From: Cepaea nemoralis
Taxonomy: Eukaryota > Mollusca > Gastropoda > Stylommatophora > Helicidae
DNA: 64,000 nucleotides
Assembly: GCA_014155875.1 (NCBI GenBank)
Contig: JACEFZ010001381.1
Coordinates: 235,001 to 299,000, forward strand
Direction of reading: 5' to 3'
The position numbers and the translations under genes were made by a program. Every line of letters starts with the position of its first letter. The stretch's first letter is position 1. Positions 54,016-64,000 of this stretch are shown piece after piece. The notes beneath the pieces were generated by a model. The model ran no database searches, was not told where the DNA came from, and worked only from the letters and a program-made list of their open reading frames with translations.

Positions 54016-55196
54016 CAGTACCCTATCAGGCATGGCGAAAGATGTGAACTTAGGAAGGGTTGTTCTTGGGACAGGCTATCCCATCACGTAGAAAAATGCT
54101 GCTGTAAAATCCAACCAACCATGACCAATTCACATAAAGAAAAAGAATTTCTCAGCCAACCAAGAGGAAAGGAATGTGCTCCAGAAGAGATATGATGTAC
54201 TTCGGAGAAAGCTGCAAGGAGTCCGTGGCGCCGATTAAATTTATTTCACCCAAGAAAATCTCTAGGAATGGCACCTGGAATGTCGAAACTGTGTATAATT
54301 AGGAGAGACAGCATAGGTAGTAAAAGAAATAAAATATAAGATTTGTATTTTGGGATTGTGTGAAACAAGGTGGACCGGAACAGGAACACTGCATCTAAAC
54401 ACAGATGAAACAGTACTATAAGAAGAAAATTCCCCATTCTCCCTCCCCCCCCCACCCCCAGTCTAAGCAAAGGTTTATGGTCACAGTCTCTAATAAGTAC
54501 CCTGTCTTGCAACACTTAGTAGACGAGTAGAGCACGGAACAGGCTTGACAATAGGTTCAAAGCATTTAGAGCAATTCATGCATGGAAGTCCTTGGAAGAA
54601 TGGAACGAAAACATAAAGCATGGATAACGCCGAAAACTGCAGAAAATAGAAGACAAGACAGATAAAAAGAAAGACTTAATTAATAAAAAAAAACCAGAGT
54701 TGCCTAAATGAGAGCCCAAGAAATATATACAGAAGCTAACAAAGAAATTAAGAAGACCATAAGGGTGGAAAACAGACAATATTTAAATGTCATAGAAAGA
54801 GAGGCAGAGGATGCAACAGTGAAGGAAAACCTCAGAGACCTTTACAGCACCACAAAGAAATTTGTAGGAAAATATAATCAACCAAGTGGACTTATCAAAG
54901 AATAGTGGAAGGAAAGTTCTCACCAACATTAAACATCAAATGAACAGATGGGTTGAATGCCTAAGGGACCTTTTGAATGGACCAGTTCCAGCCGGCAGAA
55001 GTGGAGCTGAAAATCAACTATTGTTAAAAAATATTCTACAGCAGAAATTAGAAAAGACAATAAACTACTGAAAGGTGGGGAAAGCTGCTGGTCCAAATGG
55101 TATCTCAGCAGAAGCTATTGAGTACAAAATAGACAGAAATGAAATTCAATGGACTCTAACAAAACAACTTGATGATTTGGACTTCGCCAACAACAT

Positions 55197-55287
<91 letters not shown>

Positions 55288-55350
55288 ACACACACACACG
55301 CACGCACACACGCACGCACGCACGCACGCACTCGTGCGCGCACACACACA
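55197..55350. repeat. (CT)n followed by (CA)n/(CGCA)n microsatellite
   Basis: About 85 bases of CT from 55198 to 55283, then CA and CGCA variants to about 55353. Apparent frames here are repeat artefacts. Confidence 0.98.
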
Positions 55351-55354
55351 CACA

Positions 55355-55598
55355 TTTTTTTTGTTCGCATATCCTTTACAGGACATCGCTGTCAACATCA
55401 GCATCTTTCAGCTGATTGTTGATTTCTTGGCAAGATTACGCTCAGTAGTTTGCTATTGCTTTCTGAACGACCGGCTCACATACCCCTAAGTTACCGACGC
55501 GGAGAGAACCGCTACCAATTCTCGCGCACATCACGTTACTCACGAGAATATACGGGATTACAGATAAAGTCGTGTAACGCCTAGACCAGGGAGACCGG
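55355..55598 (-). mobile_element. S1 SINE, full length, nested in L-G copy 2
   Basis: Poly-T at 55355-55362 is the A tail of a minus-strand SINE. The body (CGCATATCCTTTACAGGACA, CTTGGCAAGATTACGCTCAG) and head (GACGCGGAGAGAACCGCTAC, GAGACCGGC) match 59801-60052 over their whole length in opposite orientation. Confidence 0.88.
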
Positions 55599-56275
55599 CA
55601 TAACAAGATTAGATGAAAATAACAAGCTAACCTCTCTTGGTTGAAACCCCACTTAAAGAAGCAGCAGCATACACCTGTTTGGGAAGGCAGTGTAGACAAG
55701 AATGAATGAAAGACATAAATATTAAAATAAGAATATAAAAGGAAAGTAGAGCTTTCATAGTTCTAGGGAAATGTGTGGAAATCAAAGGAAGTGAAACTTA
55801 GCACCAAACTTAGAATTTTTAACTCCAGTGTCAATACGGTACTACTGTATGGTCAGAAACGTGGGAAACAACTAAAAGAATTACTAATAAACCACAAACA
55901 TTCACTAATTGGTGTCTGCGCAGAATAATGGGAATAAAAAAGTATGATAGAATCACCAACGTTGAGCTCGTGGAGAGAATTAATCAAATTTCAGTGGACC
56001 AAGATGTGAGACTTTCCCTCTTTGGACTTTGCTGGTCCTGATTAGGACACACACTGAGACAACCTGAAGACAATACAACAAGACACCCTCTCGTCTTGAA
56101 CCCACAAGGCAAACTAAACAGACGGAGACCTAAAACCACATCGAGCAGAGAAATGCAGTCAGAGATTACTAATACTGGGAGGATTTGGCGAGAGCTGCTG
56201 GGGATAGCAAAAGATAGAATGGTGTGGCGCGATTTGGTTGAGGGATTATGCCCCAATGGGAGATAAAGGGCATAA

Positions 56276-56870
56276 GTATAAAAATAAACAACTTAATAAT
56301 AATTAGACATAGATTTAAAATGCAAAATTAAGCGAGAATGAGGAAGAGGTAATTACATAAATGTGGAAGAAAGTGGTGTAATAAAAGATGGACCCAAGAA
56401 AGAAGATCAGAAATGCAGTGGCATAATACATAACAGAAATGACAGTCGTCAATTGACGTATTTATTCTATGTGTGCATGATAGACCCCTGTCATTTAAAA
56501 TTCTTGGGACAGTGCGCCCAACTCTGAACTTTTAGAGCACATATAATATAAACAATCCACAAAATGTATAGAATGTTGCTGAGCGCATATTCAATAACAA
56601 CGCCATGAAGGGTAATTAATGTCTGAACGATGTGTCATCTCTCCATCGGCACTGTTCTAAGTGCAGGGAAATGCACCCAATAAATAATTGTGTTTAATGA
56701 CAGAGCTGTCGGCGAATGAAGAATATGGAAAGACCCCAAGATATGATTTTTTTTATGCCGGGTATTTGTTTTGAAAACTTGCCAAATGTAAATTTAATAT
56801 TACATGCTAGAAAAATTCCAGGAATTATTGTCCATACAAAATTCACTGCAACTATCCTCCACTCTTTTTG
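56276..56870. other. Unassigned stretch
   Basis: No recognisable gene or repeat. Confidence 0.4.
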
Positions 56871-56884
56871 CGACATTTTGCAAA

Positions 56885-57129
56885 AAAGAGAGTCGCTTAA
56901 AAGTCGACAGGGTCGACTTCATTGCACCGGGTTTTATCCCATATGGCTCGGTCTCTTTCCGCAGCGTGGAAAGCGTCGCACAAAGCACGAACTCCGTAGC
57001 TTTTAGCGACGACCCCAGGAGTCTCCGAAACATTTAACTCGTAAAACGAAGGACGCGGCCCGGAATCGAACCCACAACCTTCGGAGCACGAGTCAAACGG
57101 CTTGACCACTTCGCCACAGAGACTCCCTA
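56885..57129 (-). mobile_element. S2 SINE, copy 2, with 14-bp TSD
   Basis: The minus-strand head is tRNA-like with consensus pol III boxes: A box TGGCGAAGTGG (57106-57116) and B box GGTTCGATTCC (57062-57072). The core CTACGGAGTTCGTGC and TGCGGAAAGAGACCGAGCC follow. CGACATTTTGCAAA flanks it at 56871-56884 and 57130-57143. The internal promoter is intact by consensus. No real tRNA gene is implied because the cloverleaf does not close. Confidence 0.92.
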
Positions 57130-57143
57130 CGACATTTTGCAAA

Positions 57144-58426
57144 TTTGGCATCACCCAAGAGTAAATTTTCACACTTGCAAGTTGGAGAATTAAAATTTAC
57201 AAACTTAGGAATTAACGCCAGCTAATGTAAACGCCTGTTGATTCTGTTACCAATAACTGGCTGGAGTAACACAGTACGCCCAGGTATTCGCACAGTGCTG
57301 TTGTTTTAGTCAGTTGACCTATAATAAATAACAGGCCACGGTGCCTGGAAATGTAGAATAGTCCATCTTTGTTTCAACGGGACATAATTATGATTTAGGC
57401 ATTCGAGTAAAATGAAGTGTTAAGAGCAGTTGTGAATTCGTTTGTTGGATATATTTTTTTTCTAGTGACGTCTGTTAATATAGTAGGAGTTAATGTCTAT
57501 AATCACCCAAATATATCATTTAAAGATCTTGAAAAATAAGGATCTGAAAAACCTCTCAGTTAATAATTCTTTCTATAGAGAGGATTAAAGTATATTATGT
57601 CATTAAGACATTAGGGAGTCCGTCACATGAACTGACCTAATCTGGAGGAATAATGATTAGTTCCTTTGGGTAATGAAATATCACTGGATTGTTTTCATTT
57701 GCTTATCCTAATCCTAGAATCGATGTTTTGAATTACCAAAATAATCTTTCTTTGCGATTTCCTAAATATTTCTTTTATATGTGTCAAATGCGAATATAGG
57801 AAAATTATATTGATGTGTGTGTAATGACCATTTATGCGGCAATATAACCAGAAGAAGAAGAAATAGTACCCACAATTTGTGCCCATGTAACTCGTGATCG
57901 GAGTCCAACCAGTAGAAATAGACCACTGGGTGATTGAATGTACTACTGGGTATGAGGCTCGGTAAACGAAAGAGAGAAAAGGTGTCTTGCAGACATGATA
58001 AAAAGATGCCTATGTCATGTAGCTAAATGTGTAGGACAATGGCCCAGTCATATCATCAAAGGACAACACAAGACAAAAATGGTCTAGATACCTTATACTT
58101 ATGTAAGTAGTATAGTCACCTTTTTCCCAATTTTGTTTCTGCGGATGAGTACAGTTGTGCTATGTGTATTCTGTTAATACAGATGGTGATGGTGATTGGT
58201 TGGTGCATGTGGTAATTCTGGGACTGGGAACATCTCTGGCCTGAGTGGTGTAATCCTCAGTGTATTGCCATGAGGAGCAGAGGAAGTTCTTGAATGTTTG
58301 CCACTCAGGGTATGGCCCCTTGCCACACAAGAATGAAGCTAAGTGGCATGACCAACCCATGTAAACGCATTACTCAATTCCACCCCGAGGTCAACAACAT
58401 TTACACAACTCCAATTAGTCTCCGCT
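57144..58426. other. 1.3 kb without a supported gene
   Basis: AT-rich. A GAAGAAGAAGAA run near 57852-57863 may be the tail of a LINE or SINE. Nothing else is certain. Confidence 0.4.
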
Positions 58427-58437
58427 AGTACCTACAG

Positions 58438-59674
58438 TACCTACTACAATTAACGTGGTTCAAGCTGGATTTAGACAAGGAAGAGGAACAAGAGATCACA
58501 TTCTCAACATGCGTTTAAAAATAGAGAAATGCAGAGAATTTAATGTAAACCTATTCTCATGTTTGTGGATTATTCAAAAGCATTTGACTGTGTACAACAT
58601 CAGAAACTTTAGGAAATCATTAGGAATATGGGCTTTCCATCACATGTAATACAACTCATAAGAATGCTTTATCTAGACCAACAAGCAGCGGTTAGAATAG
58701 ATGGTGAGACATCAGACTGGTTTGACATCAAGCAAGGGGTGTGTGCTGTCCCCCTATTTGGTTAACCTGTATGCCGAAAATATAATGAGAAATGTAAGAG
58801 ACGATATAAACAGGGAGCTATATGATGCCCTAAATATCGGTGGTCATGACATACCAGAGATTCGGTATGCTGATGATACAGTATTGTTATCCACATCACA
58901 GAATGGAATAGAAAACCTAATAGCCTCAACCCAATTGTATAGTGAAAATCACAACTTATATCTTAACATAACAAAAACAAAGATAATGCATACAGATAAA
59001 ACTACTATGGAGAAAGAAATATATGTTAATTAGGAAAAATTGGATGTGGTGGACAATTTTGAATATCTTGGGTCATTGATTACCAACAACGGTGACACAA
59101 TGAAAGAAATTAAACGACGACTATCAATTGCTCTTCAAAGACTAAAACAACTTAATAAATTATGGAGTGGGACAGACAAAACAACAAAAATTAGATTTTT
59201 AAGAGCACGCATCTTTTCCATTGCAACATACGCCTGTGAGACCTGGATACTTACTAAACATGCTGAACAGCGCGTAAATGCCTTTGAATATAAATGCTAT
59301 AGACGGGTTCTAAGAATATCTTTGGTAAAGAAAAGAACAAATGCATCCATTCTTCAAGAGCTGAATATTGAAGAAGGTTGGCTATTAAAGACGATAAAAC
59401 ACAGAAATTTGAAATATTTTGGTCACGTGAAACGTCAAAAAAGTTTAGAGAGAACAATATTGGAGGGGTATATGCCTGGGAAGAGAGGAAGAGGAAGGCC
59501 AAAGAGAAGATGGGTGTAGGATGTGGCGGATGATCTCCAGATGAGTGTATCGGACGCGGGACATCTTGCTTATGATCGAGAGGTTTTCCGGAAGGTTGTT
59601 ATGGGAACGAGATTCTGTAAAGGACATGCTACTGAATGAATGAATGAATGAATGAATGAATGAATGAATGAATG
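58438..59674 (+). mobile_element. 5'-truncated LINE (L-I) with RT and GAAT tail, 11-bp TSD
   Basis: Begins inside RT with VQAGFRQGRGTRDHILN. After a frameshift near 58700 it shows the YADD catalytic box in IRYADDTVLLSTSQ (58701-59033), then MDVVDNFEYLGSLITNNGD, ATYACETWILTKHAEQRV, LKYFGHVKRQKSLERTI and KRGRGRPKRRW (59040-59519). The element ends in (GAAT)n at 59634-59674. AGTACCTACAG occurs at 58427-58437 and 59675-59685. Only one or two frame errors and an in-frame stop near 59031 break it, so it is relatively young. Confidence 0.9.
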
Positions 59675-59800
59675 AGTACCTACAGAGATCCTTCCACCAG
59701 GAAACCTGAATCCTAGTATAGCAAACTGGAATCCCCAGTGTCAAGATCAATTAGTTGTGGCCAGATCTGACCAGGAAATAAACATTCATAACCAGTGTTT

Positions 59801-60052
59801 GTCGGTCTCCCTGGCCTAGGGGTTACACGAATTTCTCCGTAATCCCGTATACTCTCGTGAGTAACGTGACGTGCGCGAGAATTGGTAGCGGTTCTCTCCG
59901 CGTCGGTAACTTAGGGGTATGTGAGCCAGTCGCCCAGAAAGCAATGGCAAACCACTGAGCGTAATCTTGCCAAGAAATCAACAAACCGCTGAAAGATGCT
60001 GGTGTTGACAGCGATGTTCTGTAAAGGATATGCGAACCAAAAAAAAAAAAAA
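59801..60052 (+). mobile_element. S1 SINE, full length, with A tail
   Basis: Best S1 copy. The A box TGGCCTAGGGG at 59812-59822 fits the pol III consensus. A GGTTCTCTCC stretch near 59890 may be the B box. The body is GCAATGGCAAACCACTGAGC, then TAATCTTGCCAAGAAATC, GATGTTCTGTAAAGGATATG and A14. CAGTGTTT before and CAGCGTTT after (59793-59800, 60055-60062) may be a mutated TSD. Confidence 0.88.
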
Positions 60053-60112
60053 GACAGCGTTTATCTTACCTTGAGACATACGAACAGTCATACGTAGTTT
60101 GTTGTGCTAGAC

Positions 60113-60944
60113 CAGTGGTCCTCAACCGGTGGGGAATTCCCCCCCCCCCCTCAGGGTAGAATTTTAGTGTTTCCAGGGGGGGGGGGTTCAGAATATTTCA
60201 AGATCGCAATAATATAAGAACCAGTTACTTGATATTGTTTTTCCCTCTAGATTTTACGGTTCTGTACTTCTCACCCTGATGAAATTCGTTTTATAACATA
60301 AGCAGACCTGCAAATCACGTTTTATGTAGATGTCTAGACTTGTTCTTCTTCTTCTTCTTCTTCTTCAGCATTCCGAGCCATTGAGGTTCTTTGCTGCAAA
60401 TACAATCTGTCTCCATTCGTCTCTCTGGTGGACCTTCTCTTGCCAGTCGTTGATTCCAAGTGCTTGTAGGTCTGTATGTATATTATCTCTCCACCGCCTT
60501 CTTGGTCTACCTCGGGGTCTACGGTCATTTATTTCCTGAGTGTAAGCGAGTTTTGTTTCCCTATTATCTTCCATTCTTTCTATATGCCCCAGCCATTGTA
60601 GTCTATTAGCCTTCATGATACCAGTGATTAGCGGGGACTTAAACAAATCATAAATGTCTTTGTTACTTCTTCTTTTCCACTCTCCACTTTGTGTATCCCT
60701 AATGGGTCCAAAGATGCGTCTTAAAATTTTGTTCTCAAAGGTTTGTAACAAGGCTTCGTCTCCTTTCGTTGTACTCCAGGTTTCAGAGCCATAGTATGTA
60801 TTATTAAATTTAGCTTCCATTTTTATGTATACTGTGTAAGGGTGGGAGGGGGGATTTATAGGGAGGAAATTCGAAAGGGGAGGAATGACGTTCTGAACAT
60901 ATGGTAAAGGGAGGCGAGGGCCAAAAAAAGGTTGAGAACCACTG
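60113..60944. mobile_element. Non-autonomous hAT-type DNA element with nested LINE
   Basis: Terminal inverted repeats CAGTGGTCCTCAACC (60113-60127) and its complement (60930-60944) match at 14 of 15 positions. They are flanked by 8-bp duplications TGCTAGAC (60105-60112) and TGCTAGGC (60945-60952), 7 of 8 identical. TIRs of the CAGTGGTTCTCAACC type with 8-bp duplications are typical of hAT elements. There is no transposase frame. Without the nested LINE it is about 380 bp, with C-rich and G-rich runs near 60138 and 60176. Confidence 0.9.
60343..60796 (-). mobile_element. LINE L-A, copy 2, nested in the hAT element
   Basis: Minus-strand copy of 613-1293 from YGSETWSTTKGDEALLQTF through RPRGRPRRRWRDN to the end, with a (GAA)8 tail. 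The frame is open and the protein is identical to copy 1 over the overlap, so both are recent. No clear TSD is visible. Confidence 0.9.
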
Positions 60945-60959
60945 TGCTAGGCCATTGCC

Positions 60960-61290
60960 TGGTGTCTCCAGAGTTATCTTGTTTTAGTTTAGTTTAGTCG
61001 GTGGATCAACATCACGGCACACGGGTGCAACCCATAGGTGCTCCGTTCTCCTCCTAACTCAAATCTGAGTCTGGAGAAACTCAACTCAGTGCACGAACTC
61101 CGTAGCACCGGCGTTTCTTCTTCTTCTGCTGCGTTCATCCGGATATTTTTTTTCCGGATGTGACTGCGTTGTGCCTGTTTACAGCAGAGCTGCGTTCTTG
61201 CGCCGTTAGGCCGACACATCCGACTTCTGCGGGCATTTGTTGACCGGGTTAACCTTCCCGGAAGCACCGGCGTTTTAAAATATAACAACT
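60960..61290 (-). mobile_element. Core-containing SINE fragment with a nested short SINE
   Basis: The minus strand has CTACGGAGTTCGTGCACTGA, sharing the S2/S3 core, followed by an S3-unlike end and a (CTAAA)n-like tail near 60975-60995. It is interrupted at 61117-61262. Confidence 0.55.
61117..61262 (-). mobile_element. ~146-bp SINE with GAA tail, 13-bp TSD
   Basis: Flanked by AGCACCGGCGTTT at 61104-61116 and 61263-61275. On the minus strand it ends GAACGCAGCAGAAGAAGAAG, resembling the 3' end of LINE L-A (GAATGCTGAAGAAGAAG). It may use that LINE's machinery. Confidence 0.75.
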
Positions 61291-61510
61291 GAAATAGTTA
61301 CATGTGTATGACAATTAAGAACCATTGTGTCAGTGTATAATAATACTTTGTAATATTGTTGTGCCCATGGAGCATACCCCCACCGCGTTTTTCTTCTATT
61401 ACAATATTGAAAACTTCTCCTACTGTGTTACGTAATTTCATCAGTCTCATATGTGTATTCCTGTGTTTAATAATAATGTGATAGGGTTACTTCATTTGAC
61501 AACCAGATCC

Positions 61511-61681
<171 letters not shown>

Positions 61682-61739
61682 GTGTGTTTTTTATCAATAG
61701 GAAGCCTTTCGAGACAATTTCTGGTTTTCTTATAATAGT

Positions 61740-62086
61740 TAGCACTGGGATTTGGGGATATTTCTCCCCATTTCTATTTTATCATACCACACCTTTTATT
61801 TACACACCAAAAAAAACACTACACTGAGAAGGGGAAGTTGAAGGCAGTCCAGCAAAAGGTAGACTGCAATATCATCTTCTTCTTCCTCTTGCACTTGTTC
61901 TTCTTTTTTTTCGTGTTCTTTTTTTTTTATATTTCGTTTTTGCACTAGCTCGCTTTTGACTCAAGCGTAGTCCATACACATTACTTATAGTACTGATGGA
62001 CTGGATGTTTGCTTGTGGGTTGGCTTTCCCTTTTAACAGTGTCCCTCACCATCAGACGAACTCACTCCGACTTCAGAGGTACTTGT
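61740..62086. other. Unassigned stretch
   Basis: Pyrimidine-rich tracts near 61870-61930, no gene recognised. Confidence 0.4.
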
Positions 62087-62211
62087 AATTTACGTCCCGA
62101 GTCAAGGACAATAGGTCAACATTTTAATCCAATTTTCCGGCATAGGGGTTGAATCCATTGCCTCGGCATCAGCACACCGAATGTTTAAGCCATTCGGCCA
62201 TGCTGACCTAC
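62087..62211 (-). mobile_element. S4 SINE head (tRNA-like)
   Basis: The minus strand begins GTAGGTCAGCATGGCCGAAT, with a TGGCCGAATGG A box, then GGTGTGCTGATGCCGAGGCA and a B-box-like GGATTCAACCCC. The same head starts at 63934. It resembles a leucine- or serine-type tRNA head but does not form a complete tRNA. Confidence 0.7.
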
Positions 62212-62569
62212 TTCGTGTTCTTCTCCTACTTGTTCTTCTTCTTCTACCTCTTTTCTGTTGTTGTTTTTTTTTCCCCCGAGGAGAGTGCACACGAAGTTAT
62301 GCAACTCACAGGTTGGTCTGTCCTACTACTGTCTGCATTTGCACAAGATTCCCTTCTTCTAGACAGATTCCATCCAAGATGATAAGCTCTATCTACCCGT
62401 GGGTATATTTTATTTCCTAAGTTTTGCCAGTGCAGCGGCTTCGTGGCCTACGCTTTGCGATTTCCAACTGCTGTGGGATTTTTCATGTGCAAAACTTCCA
62501 ACTAGAACCTCTTATTTTCTGCCCTTATCAGAGAAGGCTAGGTATGAGATCTTCATACCGAAGCGATCA

Positions 62570-63325
62570 AGGAACGCGTGATATCATTAGATACCGATGG
62601 TTCTTGTAACGTCTCCCAGCCCGTTGCTGAGATCTCCCTAACTGGACGATCAGGGGACGTGTGATATCATTAGATACTACTGGTTCTTTTAACAATCGTC
62701 AGCCCATAGCTGAGATCATTAGATGCCATCGTTTCTTGTAACAATTGTCAGCCCGTTGCTGAGATCATTAGATGCCATTGGTTCTTGTAACAACTGCCAG
62801 CCCATTGCTGAGATCATTAGATGCCATTGATTCATGTAAAAATTGCCAGCCCATTGCTGAGATCATTAGATGCCATTGGTTCTTGTAACAATTGTCAGCC
62901 CGTAGCTGAGATCATTAGATGCCATTGATTCTTGTAACAATTCCAGTCCATTGCTGAGATCATTAGATATCAATGGTTCTTGTAACAAGTGTCAGCCCAT
63001 TGCTGATATCTCCCTATGCAAGCGATCAGGGGGAGCGTAATATCATTAGATACCATTGGTTATTGTAACAATTGTCAGTCCATAGTTGAGATCATTAGAT
63101 GCCATCGGTTCTTGTAACAATTGTCAGCCCATTACTGAGATCATTAGATATCAATGGTTCTTATAACAATTGCCAGCCTATTTCTGAGATCTCCCTACGT
63201 AAGCGAGCAGGGGACGATTGATATCATTAAATACCATTGGTTCTTGTAACAATTGCCAGCCCATTGCTGGGATCATTGGATACTAATGGTTCGTGTAATA
63301 ATTGCCAGCCCACAGCTGAGATCGA
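62570..63325. repeat. ~49-bp minisatellite with long-unit variants
   Basis: About 14 diverged units of GATCATTAGATGCCATTGG, TTCTTGTAACAATTG and TCAGCCCATTGCTGA. Some units (near 62570, 62640, 63010, 63190) carry an extra ~35-base piece containing ATCTCCCTA and GATCAGGGGA, making a second unit type. Confidence 0.92.
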
Positions 63326-63387
63326 ACCCAGTATCTTCTAAGCCTGAGGTGAAAACCATAACATCTCAGCCAAACCCCCAAACCCCC

Positions 63388-63389
<2 letters not shown>

Positions 63390-63419
<30 letters not shown>
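63390..63419. repeat. 30-base poly-C run
   Basis: Uninterrupted C run preceded by CCAAACCCCCAAACCCCCAA. Confidence 0.98.
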
Positions 63420-63420
<1 letters not shown>

Positions 63421-63620
63421 ACAACGCGATATAAGTTGGAAGAAGCAGATGAGCATCGTAAATTAGTTACAGAAGTAAGAAGCAACCGGTCGGTATTTTG
63501 TGGACATGCCATGAGAGACAAACCTTGCATCTTAGTGACAATTGGCAAACCTGGTAGCAAATGGGCAAAATAAAAACCCATATCTAGATAGCTTGGCCAA
63601 ATGACACAAGAAGGATCTAA
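63421..63620 (+). pseudogene. RTE-like LINE (L-B family) fragment
   Basis: YKLEEADEHRKLVTEVRSNR, FCGHAMRDKPCILVTIGKPG and KWAK align in order with the C-terminal region of the copies at 18421-19160 and 22150-22748. Stops follow. The left edge coincides with the poly-C run. Confidence 0.65.
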
Positions 63621-63933
63621 TCCTAGACTACCGTGTCTCCCCGAAAATAAGACAGGGTCTTATATTAAGTTCAGCTTACATTTATTCAAACACAGTCATA
63701 TCATCTTCTTCTGGAACACCGACATAACTCTCCACATCCAGAATTCGGGTCTGAATGTCTTGCGACTCCATTTCCTGTGGAACCATTGGTACCAGTCTCT
63801 CATGTCCAGCAATAAAGCTTTCCTTAAATGAGCATTTCTTGTCCATGTAGCCTGCTCGTAGTGCATTGGTAACTTTATTTCACACGAATGACATTTGAAT
63901 TATGAACCACATCCGTTCATTATTAAGTGTAGG

Positions 63934-64000
63934 TCAGCATGGCCGAATTGATAAGAACGCGTGTTCTTAAACATCCGGTGTGCTGATGCCGGGGTACGGA
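63934..64000 (+). mobile_element. S4 SINE head, cut by the window end
   Basis: GGTCAGCATGGCCGAATTGA and GTGTGCTGATGCCGGGGTA match the head at 62087-62211 in opposite orientation. The rest lies beyond the window. Confidence 0.7.

Larger units (their letters stand above)
54260..56275 (+). mobile_element. LINE L-G, copy 2, deleted and interrupted
   Basis: Starts with an endonuclease opening (GTWNVETV at about 54270, then a diverged segment), loses most of the endonuclease, and continues with the linker (EANKEIKKTIRVENRQYLN, LRDLYSTTKKFVGKYNQP) and an RT start KAAGPNGISAEAIEY. That is fused directly to the later segment NEIQWTLTKQLDDLDFANN, so the RT core is deleted. Microsatellites (55197-55350) and an S1 SINE (55355-55598) follow. 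The C-terminal part resumes at about 55605 and ends with a LNPQGKLNRRRPKT-type segment near 56100. It matches copy 1 at 45770-46360. Confidence 0.8.

Noticed and set aside
55075..55489. Long Ser-Leu and Arg-Glu frames
   Set aside because: They are products of the (CT)n/(CA)n microsatellite and not genes.
57062..57127. Possible tRNA gene with perfect A and B boxes
   Set aside because: The head continues into the SINE core, is flanked by a TSD around the whole 245-bp unit, and does not close a full cloverleaf.
60321..60830. TATGTA near both ends of the nested L-A copy as its TSD
   Set aside because: The words are not adjacent to the tail and 5' end of the LINE, so they are probably chance.
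62087..62211. Possible tRNA-Leu/Ser gene
   Set aside because: The acceptor stem is not matched, and a related head recurs at 63934 as expected for a SINE family.

Overview
This is eukaryotic, almost certainly animal, DNA. There is no operon-like gene packing. Nearly every recognisable coding stretch comes from an LTR retrotransposon or a LINE, and the rest is tRNA-headed SINEs, a hAT-type DNA element, minisatellites and long homopolymer or dinucleotide runs. I lean towards an invertebrate with a lophotrochozoan-like repeat content (for example a mollusc), but nothing here proves the taxon. I see no genuine tRNA or rRNA gene and no CRISPR array. One short minus-strand stretch (21016-21165) looks like an internal exon of a host gene.

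Layout. 1-2513: remnant of a Ty3/gypsy polyprotein, interrupted by a 5'-truncated LINE with a 14-bp target-site duplication (TSD), then AT-rich DNA. 2514-11288: a full-length Ty3/gypsy element (here G1) with 262-263 bp LTRs, gag, protease, reverse transcriptase (RT), RNase H and integrase on the plus strand, broken by several frameshifts. 11289-14930: no supported gene. 15157-18058: a 50-bp minisatellite with a 700-bp higher-order duplication. 18059-20577: a CR1/L2-like LINE split by another LINE and by a SINE-like element, each with its own TSD. 22150-24890: minus-strand RTE-like LINE, itself split by a second LINE with a C2H2 finger.

25060-46370 is one plus-strand LINE (called L-G) split by a minus-strand RNase-H-bearing LINE and then by an 18.7-kb tandem array of LTR elements (26747-45415). 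The array has four ~1.93-kb LTRs and three ~3.6-kb internal regions, shared LTR to LTR, with a single 5-bp TSD (CCAGA) at its outer ends. The internal regions encode Gag, a protease-like domain, the integrase zinc finger and the integrase C-terminal (GPF) domain. RT and the integrase DDE core are absent, and a fragment of the RNase H tail lies downstream of integrase. The outer two LTRs share one set of variants and the inner two another.

46371-64000 is a patchwork: SINEs with shared core modules, a 23-bp minisatellite, a second longer copy of the RNase-H LINE (48386-50865, 9-bp TSD), a 790-bp SINE-like element with a TSD, a 44-bp tandem repeat made from that SINE's head, a second L-G copy, a LINE with a GAAT tail (58438-59674), a non-autonomous hAT element carrying a nested LINE (60113-60944), and a ~49-bp minisatellite (62570-63325).

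No genes here work together in a host pathway. The functional logic is that of mobile elements: LINE machinery probably mobilised the SINEs, and the RT-less LTR elements would need enzymes supplied by relatives elsewhere.
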